The position numbers and the translations under genes are program-made. The notes below the pieces were generated by a model. That model saw only the letters and a list, made by a program, of their open reading frames with translations, was not told the origin of the DNA and did no database searches. 64,000 bases of DNA from the NCBI GenBank assembly GCA_947458545.1, contig CANGYH010000001.1, forward strand, positions 1,715,800 through 1,779,799. The letters run 5' to 3'. Below, piece after piece: positions 50,065 to 59,068 of this stretch; position 1 is the first letter of the stretch; each line of letters begins with the position of its first letter. Source of the DNA: Cytophagaceae bacterium. Lineage in GTDB: Bacteria > Bacteroidota > Bacteroidia > Cytophagales > Flexibacteraceae.

Positions 50065-51342
50065 ATGCTGCGCCGCATCGGCCTACAAGGCTACATCCTC
50101 TTTGCCCCCTGGACGGCCTGGCTATGCCTTACCGGCTGGCTGCGCCCGCCCATAGACTTTTTGCTGCTGGCGCTGCTGGCTGCCATACCTATGCTGGTGC
50201 AGCGGCTGGCTCGGCGCCCGGCCACCTTTTTTGTGAGCCAGGAGGATGGGCTGCTGCTGGCCGTGGCCGCACTGGCGTGGATCAGCTTTACGCAAGGGTC
50301 TATGACGCCCAAGAGCTTTAACCATGCCTTTAGCTACAGTTTTGTTTTTGGGGTGTTTGTGGTGCTCTACAAACGCCTGTGGCTGGACAGTGGCCTGCCC
50401 ATAGAGCGGTTTTTTAAGATGGCCCTGTTTGCCGTGCTGCTGGGTGATGCGATCATTTTGCTGGAGTGGAGCATCATCAACTTTACGGGCAACACGTTTT
50501 TGCGAGATACGATGGTCATCTCTAAGTCTGTGACGAACATGGACTTTTATGACCAGTCGTTTTTTAAGTCTGTAGCAGGCACGGCCGAGGAGCCCAGCCT
50601 GTTTTGCTACAATGTGAACGCGCTTTTTCCGCTCGGGTGGTATTGGCTTAACCAGTATGGCAAGCGGGGGCAGGCGGCGCTGTTTGTGACGCTGCACATG
50701 GTGGCCCTGGTGATGACGGCCAGCTCTGGCGGCATCGGGTTTATGGTGATTGCCCTCTGCGTGGCGTATGGGCTGGAGGCGCGTGGCTGGCAGATTGCCA
50801 ACCTGGTATGGGCCTTTTTGGCCACGGCGGCGTTGGCGTTTGTGCTTTATACGGCGCTGCCGGTGGCCGTGCAGGTGAAGGCGGATGCTTTTTTCCACCA
50901 GATTACCAGTAAGATGGTGTTTGAGAACCGCTCGGCCGATATGCGTGAGGAGGCCTGGAGCAAGGGCTTAAAAGACTTTACGAGTGCTCCGCTGCTGGGC
51001 CGGGGGCCGGCCTATGGGCATGAGGCCTACAACATGTTTGGCTACCAGAGCTGGTACTGGAAGCTGCTGGCCGAGACGGGGGTTTTCTCGCTGGTGCTGG
51101 TGTGGGCCTTTCTGGCCATCATCTGGATGCGGGTATGGCGGGTGCGCCAGCCGCTGCGGCGGTATCTGGTCATCAGCTTTGTGGCCAGCGTGCTGCACTG
51201 GGCCATTGCTGATTGTTACTACCACGTCTCGTTCTGGATTGTGGTCTGCTGCATTCAGCTCATCCATCTGGAGCGGCAGCGGGCGCGTGCGCTGGCTGAG
51301 ACTGAGCCGGAGGCGCTGGCGCCTGCGGAGGTGGTGGGGTAG
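50065..51342 (+). CDS. O-antigen ligase-like membrane protein
   Basis: The 425-residue protein has about ten hydrophobic segments (for example GYILFAPWTAWLCLTGWL, FKMALFAVLLGDAIILL, WAFLATAALAFVLYTALP) and a large periplasmic loop with SADMREEAWSKGLKDF, then PLLGRGPAYGHEA. The loop has the conserved Arg and Gly-rich part of WaaL/Wzy-type enzymes. It probably joins or polymerises surface polysaccharide. The start is the ATG at 50065; GAACTTTG near 50012 is a possible promoter. The substrate is unknown. Confidence 0.82.
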   Translation: MLRRIGLQGYILFAPWTAWLCLTGWLRPPIDFLLLALLAAIPMLVQRLARRPATFFVSQEDGLLLAVAALAWISFTQGSMTPKSFNHAFSYSFVFGVFVVLYKRLWLDSGLPIERFFKMALFAVLLGDAIILLEWSIINFTGNTFLRDTMVISKSVTNMDFYDQSFFKSVAGTAEEPSLFCYNVNALFPLGWYWLNQYGKRGQAALFVTLHMVALVMTASSGGIGFMVIALCVAYGLEARGWQIANLVWAFLATAALAFVLYTALPVAVQVKADAFFHQITSKMVFENRSADMREEAWSKGLKDFTSAPLLGRGPAYGHEAYNMFGYQSWYWKLLAETGVFSLVLVWAFLAIIWMRVWRVRQPLRRYLVISFVASVLHWAIADCYYHVSFWIVVCCIQLIHLERQRARALAETEPEALAPAEVVG

Positions 51343-51349
51343 GTTTGCC

Positions 51350-51601
51350 CTACCCTACCAACACGCCCTCGGCGTTGATGGCTTCTACCTTGGTGATCTC
51401 TGGCACGGCGCGGAGGATGGTGTCTTCTACGCCTGTGCGGAGCGTCATCAGGCTCATGGGGCAGGTGCCGCAGGCCCCTTGGAGCTCCAGGCGGGCGGTG
51501 CCCTCGGGTGTTACCTCTAGCACGCGGACGTCTCCGCCATCGGTGCGCAGGTAGGGGCGGATGGCTTCGAGGGCTTTATCGACACGTTCTGTCAGAGACA
51601 T
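51350..51601 (-). CDS. NifU C-terminal domain Fe-S scaffold protein
   Basis: The 83-residue protein is a stand-alone NFU domain: ALEAIRPYLRTDGGDVRVLE, then LELQGACGTCPMSLMTLRTG with the CxxC that binds a [4Fe-4S] cluster at a dimer interface. It carries iron-sulfur clusters to apo-proteins. It converges on the O-antigen ligase gene, with 7 bp between stops. Confidence 0.93.
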   Translation of the reverse strand: MSLTERVDKALEAIRPYLRTDGGDVRVLEVTPEGTARLELQGACGTCPMSLMTLRTGVEDTILRAVPEITKVEAINAEGVLVG

Positions 51602-51671
51602 GGGCTTGGGCGGGTTTGGGGATTGTGTAAAAATAACACCTTAGAGGCTTATTCGGTTTGCCCCAGCGCCG

Positions 51672-52559
51672 CTAGCGGAAGGCCAAGGCGGCTGCCTCCA
51701 TAAGCAAGGCGATGCCCATGTGGACCACGACCCCACCCCAGATATTGCCCGTGCGCAAGGCCAGTGCCGAGAGCACGTAGCCCCCCAGCAGCGAGCTGGC
51801 GGCCTCTGCCACGGGTTTGCCAAAGTGCAGGGCGCCGTACAGCGTAACGACGGGCAGCACCACGGCAGGCCCGGCCAACCGGCCGAGCGCTACGACGAAG
51901 AAGCCGCGGAAAAGCAGCTCTGTGGCGAGGAAGTCCCACGCGTAGGCCAGCTCGAAGAGGGCGATCCAGCCGCGGTGCTGGGGCCAGTCGAGGCTGCGGT
52001 CGAAGATGGGGTAGGTAGCCTGGAAGCCCTCGGTAGGGGCTGCCAGGCAAACGAGCGGCACCATTAGCCCAAGCAAACCGAGATATGGCCCTAGCCTGAC
52101 GCCAGGCCCGGCGGCCAGGCCATAAAACCCAGGCATGGGCCGCAGGGCTGTATAAGCCAGGGCCAGGGGGAGCAAGATGGTAAGCAAGCTCTGGGCCTGC
52201 TGGGCAATGACCCATACCACGACGTAACCTTCTGCGGTGGGCTGCGCTTCGGCCAGGGTGCGGTAGCCCTGGAAACCGGCGTCTATCACCAGCACGGCCA
52301 GCCCCAGGGCCGCCCAGGGCCAGGCCCGGCGGGGCAGGGGTTGCAGCAGGGCTACGGGCACGTAGGCAAGGGCATACATGGCTGCGTAGCCGGCATAGCC
52401 GCGCCAGGTGCCCTCCAGGGGTGCGAGGATGTCTTCTTCGTACCCGATGGCATAGTTGAAAGCTGCCAGCAGGCTTATCCAGCACAGGGCCAGGCTGTAG
52501 CGGCGCAGGGCAAAGTCTTGCACGGCAAAGGCCCAAACATGGCTCCAGATATAACGCAT
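51672..52559 (-). CDS. CPBP family intramembrane protein, atypical active site
   Basis: The 295-residue membrane protein has about seven to eight helices. Near 215-270 it carries ATELLFRGFF, TLYGALHFGKP and NIWGGVVVHMGIAL, the three CPBP (Abi/Rce1) motifs. In motif 1 the first Glu of the EExxxR motif is replaced by Thr, so proteolytic activity is uncertain; the His residues of motifs 2 and 3 remain. The family cleaves prenylated or signal peptides and serves in bacteriocin immunity. Start chosen at 52559. Confidence 0.82.
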   Translation of the reverse strand: MRYIWSHVWAFAVQDFALRRYSLALCWISLLAAFNYAIGYEEDILAPLEGTWRGYAGYAAMYALAYVPVALLQPLPRRAWPWAALGLAVLVIDAGFQGYRTLAEAQPTAEGYVVVWVIAQQAQSLLTILLPLALAYTALRPMPGFYGLAAGPGVRLGPYLGLLGLMVPLVCLAAPTEGFQATYPIFDRSLDWPQHRGWIALFELAYAWDFLATELLFRGFFVVALGRLAGPAVVLPVVTLYGALHFGKPVAEAASSLLGGYVLSALALRTGNIWGGVVVHMGIALLMEAAALAFR

Positions 52560-52628
52560 GTCCGGGCAAAGATGCACTTTGCCTGTATTTGCGTTGGCGG
52601 GGCTTGGCAAGTTTGGGGTGGCTGCGGC

Positions 52629-52636
52629 TACCTTGC
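52629..52636 (+). promoter_or_regulatory. Possible -7 box of the T9SS cargo gene
   Basis: TACCTTGC is a TAnnTTTG variant 45 nt upstream of the gene start at 52682. A TTTGG lies about 20 bp further upstream. Confidence 0.45.
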
Positions 52637-52681
52637 GCCCGCTACCAGTCCACAGGCCCTGCCTTTACCCCCTGCTTTATC

Positions 52682-53545
52682 ATGCGCCCGATGTTTTTTG
52701 CCGCCTTGGCCCTTTTGCTGGCCGCCGCTCCCCAGGCCCAGGGCCAGGTTTACAGCTTTGCCCCTGCCAACGCAACTAGCTCTGCCAGTGTGCTGGCGCT
52801 GGCCTCGGCCCGGCACAACCAGCAGCTTTACCGGCCGGGGCAGGTGCTAGACTCTACCCTGGCCCCGCTGCGGGTGTCGCGCATTTACCTGCGGCTGGGC
52901 GATCTGGCCAATACGGGCAACCAGATAGACTCGCTGCGGCTGGCGCTGGGCAACACGACGTTGCGCGATTTTCGGCAGAACGCCAATTTTCAGAACGTGT
53001 TTGTGCGCACGGGGCTGCGGCGGGTGTTTAGCCGAGGCCGGCAGGTCATCAACGGTGGGCCTGCGGGTACTTGGTTTAGCCTGGATCTAGACTCTGCCTT
53101 TACGCTGAACCCTGCCCGCAGCCTGGTGCTAGACATCCGCTACAGCAATGCCAGCAACCCCACCATGGGCATACAGGGCACGGGGATCTTTGCCGTGGGT
53201 GCGCGGCGGCGGGTGGTGGCCGGCAACCAAACGGACACGGCCGGCAGCGGCAGCTCTAGCATTGTGCCGCACCTGGGTTTTGACGTGGCTACGGGCATTG
53301 CGCCTCGGCGTACGCTGGCGGTGCGCGCCGTGCCCAACCCGGCGCAGGGCTCGGTTCACTTTAGCCTACCCAACCCTGCACCTGCCATGGCCACACTGGT
53401 TGCAGCAGACGGCCGCAGGCTGGCGCTGGCCTCTACCAGCGGTTGGGAGGCTTTTGCTCTGCCTGCAGGCCTGGCGCCTGGCCTGTACCAGGTATTGCTG
53501 GTGCAGCAGGGGCTGACGTTTAGGGCAACGGTGGTGGTGGAGTAG
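52682..53545 (+). CDS. Secreted protein with T9SS type A sorting domain
   Basis: The 287-residue protein has a signal peptide (MFFAALALLLAAAPQAQGQ). The body is beta-rich and not a family I recognise (LRVSRIYLRLGDLANTGNQI, SLVLDIRYSNASNPTMG). The last 75 residues (VRAVPNPAQGSVHFSLPN to FRATVVVE) form a T9SS C-terminal domain. It should cross the outer membrane through T9SS. The start at 52682 was chosen for the signal peptide. A strong terminator follows. Confidence 0.82.
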   Translation: MRPMFFAALALLLAAAPQAQGQVYSFAPANATSSASVLALASARHNQQLYRPGQVLDSTLAPLRVSRIYLRLGDLANTGNQIDSLRLALGNTTLRDFRQNANFQNVFVRTGLRRVFSRGRQVINGGPAGTWFSLDLDSAFTLNPARSLVLDIRYSNASNPTMGIQGTGIFAVGARRRVVAGNQTDTAGSGSSSIVPHLGFDVATGIAPRRTLAVRAVPNPAQGSVHFSLPNPAPAMATLVAADGRRLALASTSGWEAFALPAGLAPGLYQVLLVQQGLTFRATVVVE

Positions 53546-53587
53546 AGCCCTGCAACACCGACGAGCCAGAGCGACAAAAACCCATTG

Positions 53588-53616
53588 CCCCGGGCCTGAT
53601 GGCCCGGGGTTTTTTA
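53588..53616 (+). terminator. Terminator after the T9SS cargo gene
   Basis: CCCCGGGCC and GGCCCGGGG pair perfectly around TGAT, followed by TTTTTT. Confidence 0.92.
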
Positions 53617-53691
53617 ATGCCGGCTACGCCCAAACCCTGGCCGCAAACAGGCCGTACCTAGCAGCGAACCAAAAACCAACTGGCACACACC

Positions 53692-54177
53692 ATGGAAAAC
53701 CAAACGAACGACACGGCTTACACGCCTGGGGCGGCAGGCTCGGCACAATCATCGGGCTCGGGCATGAGCAGCGGCATGGGCACCGGCACCGGCAACCAGC
53801 AAAACACCGGCATGGACCGCGACACGGGCGCTAATCAGAACACCGGGGCAGGCAGCCAGGGCATGGGCAGCTACCAGGGCGACACTGGCCACAGCAGCCA
53901 CGGGGCAGGCGGCACGGGCGGCACCTCTATGGGCGGCGGCGGCGATGCCATGGGCACCGGCAGCGGGATGGCGTCGGGCGCGCAGAACCAGGGCGGCGGC
54001 GCCATGCCGATGCAAGACGTGGCCAACAACCATGCCAACGACGACATTGACGAGAACACCAACGTGAACATGAACGACGACATGGATGCCGACCTGGACC
54101 CTAACCAGGGCAGCACCATGGCAGAGCCCATGTCTGACATGGACGACGACGCCGATAACCGCGGGCAAAGCCTTTAG
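53692..54177 (+). CDS. Gly/Asn/Asp-rich disordered cytoplasmic protein, unknown family
   Basis: The 161-residue protein has no signal peptide. The first two thirds are Gly, Ser, Thr, Met, Gln and His rich (SGSGMSSGMGTGTGNQQN, GQGGYNG-like runs), and the last third is acidic and Asn/Asp-rich (NDDIDENTNVNMNDDMDADL). It should be fully disordered and very hydrophilic. It lies just upstream of a YciF-like gene. In enteric bacteria YciF is neighboured by the disordered KGG protein YciG, so an analogous stress-protectant role is a fair guess. No homology to YciG is claimed. Confidence 0.65.
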   Translation: MENQTNDTAYTPGAAGSAQSSGSGMSSGMGTGTGNQQNTGMDRDTGANQNTGAGSQGMGSYQGDTGHSSHGAGGTGGTSMGGGGDAMGTGSGMASGAQNQGGGAMPMQDVANNHANDDIDENTNVNMNDDMDADLDPNQGSTMAEPMSDMDDDADNRGQSL

Positions 54178-54338
54178 GCCTGCCCGCCAAAAAGATTGTG
54201 GCAGCCAGGGCTAACCCGCCCCAAACCACCTGCGTATTTGAGCCTGGGCCAGGGTAGGCACGCATGCCGGCCCGGCCCTTTTTTTCGGCCCTCAAACCAA
54301 CACCTACTTTCTTTTTACAAACCCCTATTACCCCCGTT

Positions 54339-54824
54339 ATGGACAACCTGAGAGATTTGCTGGTGCACAGCCTGCAAGACATGTACTCTGCCGAAACGCA
54401 AGCCCTGCGCGCCATGCCCCTGATGGCCGAAGCTACCCAGAATGCGGCCCTGCGCCGCGCCATGGAGCAGCATATGAAAGAGACCGAGCGCCAGGTGCAG
54501 CGGCTGGAGCAGGTGGCCCAGGCCATGGGCGTACAAGCCCAGGGCGAAGAATGCGCCGCCATGAAGGGCCTGATTGAAGAGGCTACCAAGTTTATGGAAG
54601 AAGACGCTACCCCAGAGGTGGCCGACGCAGGCCTGATTGCCATGTCCCAGAAGATGGAGCATTATGAGATTGCCTGCTATGGCTCGGCCATTGCCTGGTG
54701 CCGCCAACTGGGCGAGATGGAATGCGCCCAAATGCTGGAAGAAACCCTGCTAGAGGAGAAAGCTACAGACATGAAGCTGACCCAACTGGCCGAAAACCGC
54801 GTGAACGAGCAAGCCGCAGGCTAG
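54339..54824 (+). CDS. YciF/YciE-like (DUF892) ferritin-like protein
   Basis: The 161-residue protein is a helical DUF892 protein: RDLLVHSLQDMYSAETQAL at the start, HMKETERQVQRLEQVAQAMG near 48-68, and a C-terminal MEHYEIACYGSAIAWCRQLG and LEETLLEEKATD. Glu and His residues are placed like ferritin-like diiron ligands. YciF-type proteins are induced by osmotic and other stress; the exact reaction is not proven. The ATG at 54339 starts the conserved part. Confidence 0.88.
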   Translation: MDNLRDLLVHSLQDMYSAETQALRAMPLMAEATQNAALRRAMEQHMKETERQVQRLEQVAQAMGVQAQGEECAAMKGLIEEATKFMEEDATPEVADAGLIAMSQKMEHYEIACYGSAIAWCRQLGEMECAQMLEETLLEEKATDMKLTQLAENRVNEQAAG

Positions 54825-54849
54825 AAAGCCAACCGCGCCCAAGCAACTG

Positions 54850-54887
54850 CGCCCGCCCTTGCAACCAAGGGGTGGGCGTTTGCTTTT
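54850..54887 (+). terminator. Terminator after the YciF-like gene
   Basis: CGCCCGCCCTTG and CAAGGGGTGGGCG form a long stem with one or two mismatches, followed by a broken T-run (TTTGCTTTT). Confidence 0.7.
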
Positions 54888-55071
54888 AGGCACTTGCCGG
54901 TGGAAGCTACGGATTATACCGGGGGTAGCGCCAGTACCAGTAAGCAGGAAGCTTGGTTAACAAGTACCTGATTTACTGCTATGCGCTTTTGCCTAAAGTG
55001 CCATTGTTCAGTATCTTGGCGGCGGGCTGCTGTTACAACGGCTGGCCTTCCCTCTCTAGAAACTGATTTAC

Positions 55072-55602
55072 ATGAAGACATTGAAGACGATTGGCCTGGC
55101 GCTGCTGGTTTTGGTTGCGTTGCTGGGCCTGGGTGGCTTTTTGCTGCCCCGCCACGTGTACGTTGAGCGCAAGGCATTTATTGATGCCCCCGCAACCGCT
55201 CTGCAAGCCCAGATTGCTGATTTGCGCAATTGGGAGCGCTGGAGCCCGTGGCACAAGCTAGACCCAAAAATGCAGATTACCTACAGCACCCCCAGTGCAG
55301 GCCAAGGCGCCTGGTATAGCTGGACGAGCGACAACGACCAGGTCGGCAACGGCAAGCTGGCGCTGACCGCCGTAACGCCTGACAGCATTGGCACTACGAT
55401 GGATTTTGGCATGGAGACGCCAGCCTACTCGGCCTTCCATTTTACGCCGCAGGATGGTGGTACGGTGGTACGCTGGACACTACATACGGATATGGGGGCC
55501 AACCCCTACGTGCGCTACATGGGCCTGTTTATGGACCAGATGGTAGGCACAGACTACGAAAAAGGCCTGGCCAATCTGGCACAGGCGACGATGGCGGAGT
55601 AA
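55072..55602 (+). CDS. SRPBCC family protein with N-terminal membrane anchor
   Basis: The 176-residue protein has a hydrophobic N-terminus (IGLALLVLVALLGLGGFLL) and then a START-like fold: VYVERKAFIDAPATALQAQ, WERWSPWHKLDPKMQITY, YSWTSDNDQVGNGKLAL and a C-terminal helix (LFMDQMVGTDYEKGLANL). SRPBCC domains bind hydrophobic ligands in a deep pocket. Members of this subgroup are often annotated as polyketide cyclases without evidence. The anchor puts the domain in the periplasm or at the membrane. Confidence 0.85.
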   Translation: MKTLKTIGLALLVLVALLGLGGFLLPRHVYVERKAFIDAPATALQAQIADLRNWERWSPWHKLDPKMQITYSTPSAGQGAWYSWTSDNDQVGNGKLALTAVTPDSIGTTMDFGMETPAYSAFHFTPQDGGTVVRWTLHTDMGANPYVRYMGLFMDQMVGTDYEKGLANLAQATMAE

Positions 55603-55630
55603 GCGACAGCCCCTTATAACGAAAAGCGAA

Positions 55631-55658
55631 CAAGCCCCGCCAGATGGCGGGGCTTGTG
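55631..55658. terminator. Bidirectional terminator between the SRPBCC gene and tRNA-Thr
   Basis: CAAGCCCCGCC and GGCGGGGCTTG pair perfectly over 11 bp around AGAT, followed by GTTT on the plus strand. It lies between the convergent SRPBCC and tRNA genes and can serve both. Confidence 0.82.
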
Positions 55659-55663
55659 TTTGC

Positions 55664-55739
55664 TGGAGCCTACTACGGGACTCGAACCTGCGACCTGCTC
55701 ATTACGAATGAGCTGCTCTACCAACTGAGCTAAGTAGGC
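55664..55739 (-). tRNA. tRNA-Thr (anticodon CGT)
   Basis: The minus strand gives acceptor GCCTACT with AGTAGGC, anticodon stem GCTCA with TGAGC around TTCGTAA (anticodon CGT, reads ACG), T stem with TTCGAGT loop, discriminator T and an encoded CCA end. Confidence 0.96.
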
Positions 55740-55750
55740 GTTTGGGGCTG

Positions 55751-55758
55751 CAAATATA
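55751..55758 (-). promoter_or_regulatory. -7 box of tRNA-Thr
   Basis: TATATTTG on the minus strand matches the consensus. TTG (plus-strand CAA at 55781-55783) lies 22 bp upstream. The box is 11 nt before the tRNA 5' end. Confidence 0.75.
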
Positions 55759-55912
55759 GAATCGGGCCCAGACAAAAGTGCAAGTGGCTTTGGCTTATGG
55801 GGTGTTTTGGGGCTATACTTGCGTCCCTTTCGATAGGTGGCAACCGCCCTGTCGGGTAGGGAGTTGCGGGGGCTGCGCTGTGCGGGCCCTTTTTTCACAT
55901 ATACGATTGTCT

Positions 55913-58114
55913 ATGACAACAGAACTGTTACTGTTTGCGGTGCCCGGCCTGGGCCTGCTTTCGCTGGCGTACGTTTTTCTACGCTCTGCCTGGGTAAACA
56001 AGCAAGATGCCGGCAACGAGCGCATGCGCGAGATTGCCGCCTACATCGCCGATGGTGCCATGGCTTTTTTGAAAGCCGAGTACCGCATTTTGACGGGCTT
56101 TGCCGTGATTGCCTGCCTGCTGCTGGGGTTGCTCTCTTATGGCAACGAGAAGAGCTCTCCGCTGATTGTGCTGGCGTTTTTGATTGGTGCCGTTTTCTCT
56201 GCCACGGCGGGTTACATCGGTATGCGCATTGCCACTAAGAGCAACGTGCGTACGGCCCAAGCGGCGCGCACCTCGCTGAGCAAGGCGCTGGCGGTATCTT
56301 TTACGGGGGGCACGGTAATGGGTATGGGCGTGGCCGGCCTGGCAGTGTTGGGCCTGGGCGCGCTGTTTATCTTCTTTAAATATCTGTTTTTTGACAGTGT
56401 AGGTGCCACTGAGGTAACGGGCCTGGAGATGGAGCGTACGCTGGAGGTGCTGACGGGCTTCTCGCTCGGGGCTGAGTCTATTGCCCTGTTTGCCCGTGTG
56501 GGCGGCGGTATCTACACCAAAGCGGCCGATGTAGGCGCTGATCTGGTGGGCAAGGTAGAGGCTGGGATCCCCGAGGATGACCCCCGCAACCCGGCTACCA
56601 TTGCCGACAACGTGGGCGACAACGTGGGCGACGTAGCCGGCATGGGTGCAGACCTCTTCGGCTCTTATGTGGCTACCGTACTGGCTACGATGGTGCTTGG
56701 ACGCGAGACGACCAGCTACGACATGTTCGGTGGCATGGCTCCGATCTTGCTGCCGATGCTGCTGGCTGGGCTGGGCATCGTGTTCTCTATCATCGGGACC
56801 TTCTTTGTGCGCATCTCGGATACGGGCAAGCAAGACACCTCTGCCGTGCAGACGGCGCTGAACCTGGGCAACTGGGGCTCCATTGCGCTGACGGGTGTGG
56901 CGTCTTACTTTATCGTCAACTACCTGATGCCCGACAAGATGGCCCTGCGCGGGGTAGAGTTCACCAAGATGGATGTGTTCTATTCTATCGTGGTAGGCCT
57001 GGTGGTAGGCACGCTGATGTCTGTCATCACTGAGTATTACACGGCTATGGGCAAGCGCCCTGTAAAGTCAATCGTACGCCAGAGCTCTACGGGCCATGCC
57101 ACCAACATCATCGGAGGCCTGGCCGTGGGTATGGAATCTACGATGCTGCCAATGATTGTTTTGGCGGCGGGCATCTTCACCGCGTTTGAGTTCTCGGGCC
57201 TGTACGGTGTGGCCATTGCCGCTGCCGGTATGATGGCTACGACGGGTATGCAGCTGGCCATCGATGCCTTCGGGCCGATTGCCGATAACGCAGGCGGTAT
57301 TGCCGAGATGAGCGAGCTGGAGAAGGAAGTCCGCAACAAGACGGACATTCTGGATGCCGTAGGCAACACTACGGCTGCTACGGGCAAAGGCTTTGCCATT
57401 GCCTCTGCCGCGCTGACGTCTCTGGCCCTGTTTGCGGCTTTTGTAGGCACGGCCGGTATCGACCACATCGACATCTACAAAGCCGACGTGCTGGCGGGCC
57501 TGTTCATCGGGGCGATGATTCCGTTCATCTTCTCGTCTCTGGCGATTGCGGCTGTGGGCCGCGCGGCCATGGCGATGGTGGAGGAAGTGCGCCGGCAGTT
57601 CCGCGAGATTCCGGGCATCATGCAGGGTACGGGCAAGCCCGAGTACGACAAGTGCGTGGCGATCTCTACCCAGGCTTCCATCCGCGAGATGCTGCTGCCG
57701 GGGGCCATTGCCCTGGTGGTGCCTATCATCATCGGCTACGGCTTTGGGGCCGAGGTGCTGGGTGGCCTGCTGGCAGGCGTTACGGTATCGGGTGTGTTGA
57801 TGGGTATGTTCCAGAGCAACGCCGGTGGCGCCTGGGACAATGCCAAGAAGAGCTTCGAGAAAGGGGTTGACATCAACGGTCAGACATACTACAAAGGCTC
57901 TGACCCACATAAGGCATCTGTAACGGGCGATACGGTGGGCGATCCCTTCAAGGATACGTCTGGCCCTTCGATGAACATCCTCATCAAGCTGATGTCTATT
58001 GTGGCGCTGGTGATTGGGCCCTACATCGGCGGTGGCAACCACAAGTCGCACACGGCCAAGGTGCAACCTCCGGTTAAGGTAGAGGCTCCGGCCAAAGTGG
58101 TATCTATGCGCTAG
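55913..58114 (+). CDS. hppA: K+-dependent membrane-bound pyrophosphatase (ion-pumping)
   Basis: The 733-residue protein has about sixteen transmembrane helices and the family signature [20 protein letters not shown] near residue 206, then [20 protein letters not shown]. The segment near 484 reads [10 protein letters not shown]. The Ala in place of Lys is the mark of K+-dependent enzymes. It couples pyrophosphate hydrolysis to pumping Na+ and/or H+ across the inner membrane; the ion cannot be fixed by inspection. The ATG at 55913 starts a proper first helix. Confidence 0.94.
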   Translation: MTTELLLFAVPGLGLLSLAYVFLRSAWVNKQDAGNERMREIAAYIADGAMAFLKAEYRILTGFAVIACLLLGLLSYGNEKSSPLIVLAFLIGAVFSATAGYIGMRIATKSNVRTAQAARTSLSKALAVSFTGGTVMGMGVAGLAVLGLGALFIFFKYLFFDSVGATEVTGLEMERTLEVLTGFSLGAESIALFARVGGGIYTKAADVGADLVGKVEAGIPEDDPRNPATIADNVGDNVGDVAGMGADLFGSYVATVLATMVLGRETTSYDMFGGMAPILLPMLLAGLGIVFSIIGTFFVRISDTGKQDTSAVQTALNLGNWGSIALTGVASYFIVNYLMPDKMALRGVEFTKMDVFYSIVVGLVVGTLMSVITEYYTAMGKRPVKSIVRQSSTGHATNIIGGLAVGMESTMLPMIVLAAGIFTAFEFSGLYGVAIAAAGMMATTGMQLAIDAFGPIADNAGGIAEMSELEKEVRNKTDILDAVGNTTAATGKGFAIASAALTSLALFAAFVGTAGIDHIDIYKADVLAGLFIGAMIPFIFSSLAIAAVGRAAMAMVEEVRRQFREIPGIMQGTGKPEYDKCVAISTQASIREMLLPGAIALVVPIIIGYGFGAEVLGGLLAGVTVSGVLMGMFQSNAGGAWDNAKKSFEKGVDINGQTYYKGSDPHKASVTGDTVGDPFKDTSGPSMNILIKLMSIVALVIGPYIGGGNHKSHTAKVQPPVKVEAPAKVVSMR

Positions 58115-58133
58115 GCGTGCTTGCCTCGCGTAA

Positions 58134-58170
58134 ACAAGAAAGCCCACCGGAAGCGGTGGGCTTTCTTGTT
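58134..58170 (+). terminator. Strong terminator after hppA
   Basis: AACAAGAAAGCCCACCG and CGGTGGGCTTTCTTGTT are perfect 17-bp complements around GAAG. This is the longest perfect stem in the window. Confidence 0.9.
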
Positions 58171-58188
58171 TGGTGTTCGTGAACTGTT

Positions 58189-58229
58189 GTACGCAGGCTT
58201 GCGTTGTACGGATGGCGTACGTACATTTA
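58189..58229 (+). promoter_or_regulatory. Candidate operator and promoter of the TacA/TacT pair
   Basis: GTAC occurs four times (58189, 58206, 58217, 58221) within 36 bp, in contexts such as TTGTACG and GCGTACGTAC that form inverted pairs. TACATTTA at 58222-58229 is a -7-like box, 16 nt before the start. The arrangement suggests binding by the antitoxin dimer. Confidence 0.5.
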
Positions 58230-58245
58230 CGAAAACAAACAAGTT

Positions 58246-58551
58246 ATGAGTACTCGGGTCTCTGCCAAAACAAAACGTATCGAAGTGAGGGTTGCTGCCT
58301 GGCAGAAGGATCTGCTGCAAGAGGCTGCAACTATCGAAGGGCTTAACCTGAGCGATTACATTTTGCTCAAAACGATAGAGAACGCCCGCGCAACGGTTGA
58401 CAATCATCAACAAACCGACCTTAGCCTTGCCCAGCAGTTAAGGATTGCCGATATTTTAGCACAAGAACCAGCCAAACCGACACCTGCCTTGTTGGCATTA
58501 CAGCAGCATTATCGGGATTTTCAAAGCAAGCAGGTAGGGGCGAATGGATAG
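58246..58551 (+). CDS. DUF1778 antitoxin (TacA-like)
   Basis: The 101-residue protein has a ribbon-helix-helix N-terminus (KTKRIEVRVAAWQKDLLQEA, then GLNLSDYILLKTIENAR) and a C-terminal tail (ALLALQQHYRDFQSKQ) likely to wrap the toxin. DUF1778 antitoxins pair with GNAT toxins, as here, with an 8-nt overlap. It probably represses the operon by binding the GTAC-rich upstream region. Confidence 0.9.
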   Translation: MSTRVSAKTKRIEVRVAAWQKDLLQEAATIEGLNLSDYILLKTIENARATVDNHQQTDLSLAQQLRIADILAQEPAKPTPALLALQQHYRDFQSKQVGANG

Positions 58552-59050
58552 AATCGTACCGTTGAACTTGGCCTTGCACGATAGAAAATCCTTTACCAAT
58601 AAAGAAGAGAGTATTGCCCGGTATCTCCACCAGCAGGCCGCCCAAGACGTGAAGCGTGGCTATGCCCGGATTTACATACTGGCAGCAACTGACAACCCGG
58701 CACGCATTGCGGGTTATATGTCGCTAAATGCGCATGCCATTGACACAACTACCTATCCGCCTGAAATAAGGAAAATATTTGGTAGCCGTAGAATCGTTCC
58801 TCTTATAGAGCTGGGCAGATTGGGCGTTGATACCAGTTGCGAGGGGCAAGGCATTGGTAAGGCACTCGTGTTTTATGCCATTCAACTGATGGCCACCAAC
58901 AGCGCTGGCGCGGCTGGCCTGTTGGTCAAGGCGCTTAACCCAGGCCTGATTGGATACTACGAGAAGCTGGGCTTCACGCTTGTGCCAGGCGACCAGGATT
59001 ATTTGTTTTTGGATAGGCGTATTGCAGAATTGATGCCCGGTGAAGGCTAA
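58544..59050 (+). CDS. GNAT acetyltransferase toxin (TacT-like)
   Basis: The 168-residue protein has the GNAT core. LIELGRLGVDTSCEGQGIGK gives the acetyl-CoA pyrophosphate loop (the Q/R-x-x-G-x-G/A type, here EGQGIGKAL) near 98-106, and YYEKLGFTLVP ends the fold. TacT-type toxins acetylate the amino acid on charged tRNA and block translation. Pairing with a DUF1778 gene and the 8-bp overlap support the toxin call. The tRNA target is unknown. Confidence 0.88.
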   Translation: MDRIVPLNLALHDRKSFTNKEESIARYLHQQAAQDVKRGYARIYILAATDNPARIAGYMSLNAHAIDTTTYPPEIRKIFGSRRIVPLIELGRLGVDTSCEGQGIGKALVFYAIQLMATNSAGAAGLLVKALNPGLIGYYEKLGFTLVPGDQDYLFLDRRIAELMPGEG

Positions 59051-59068
59051 TACGAAAAAACCCGGGCT

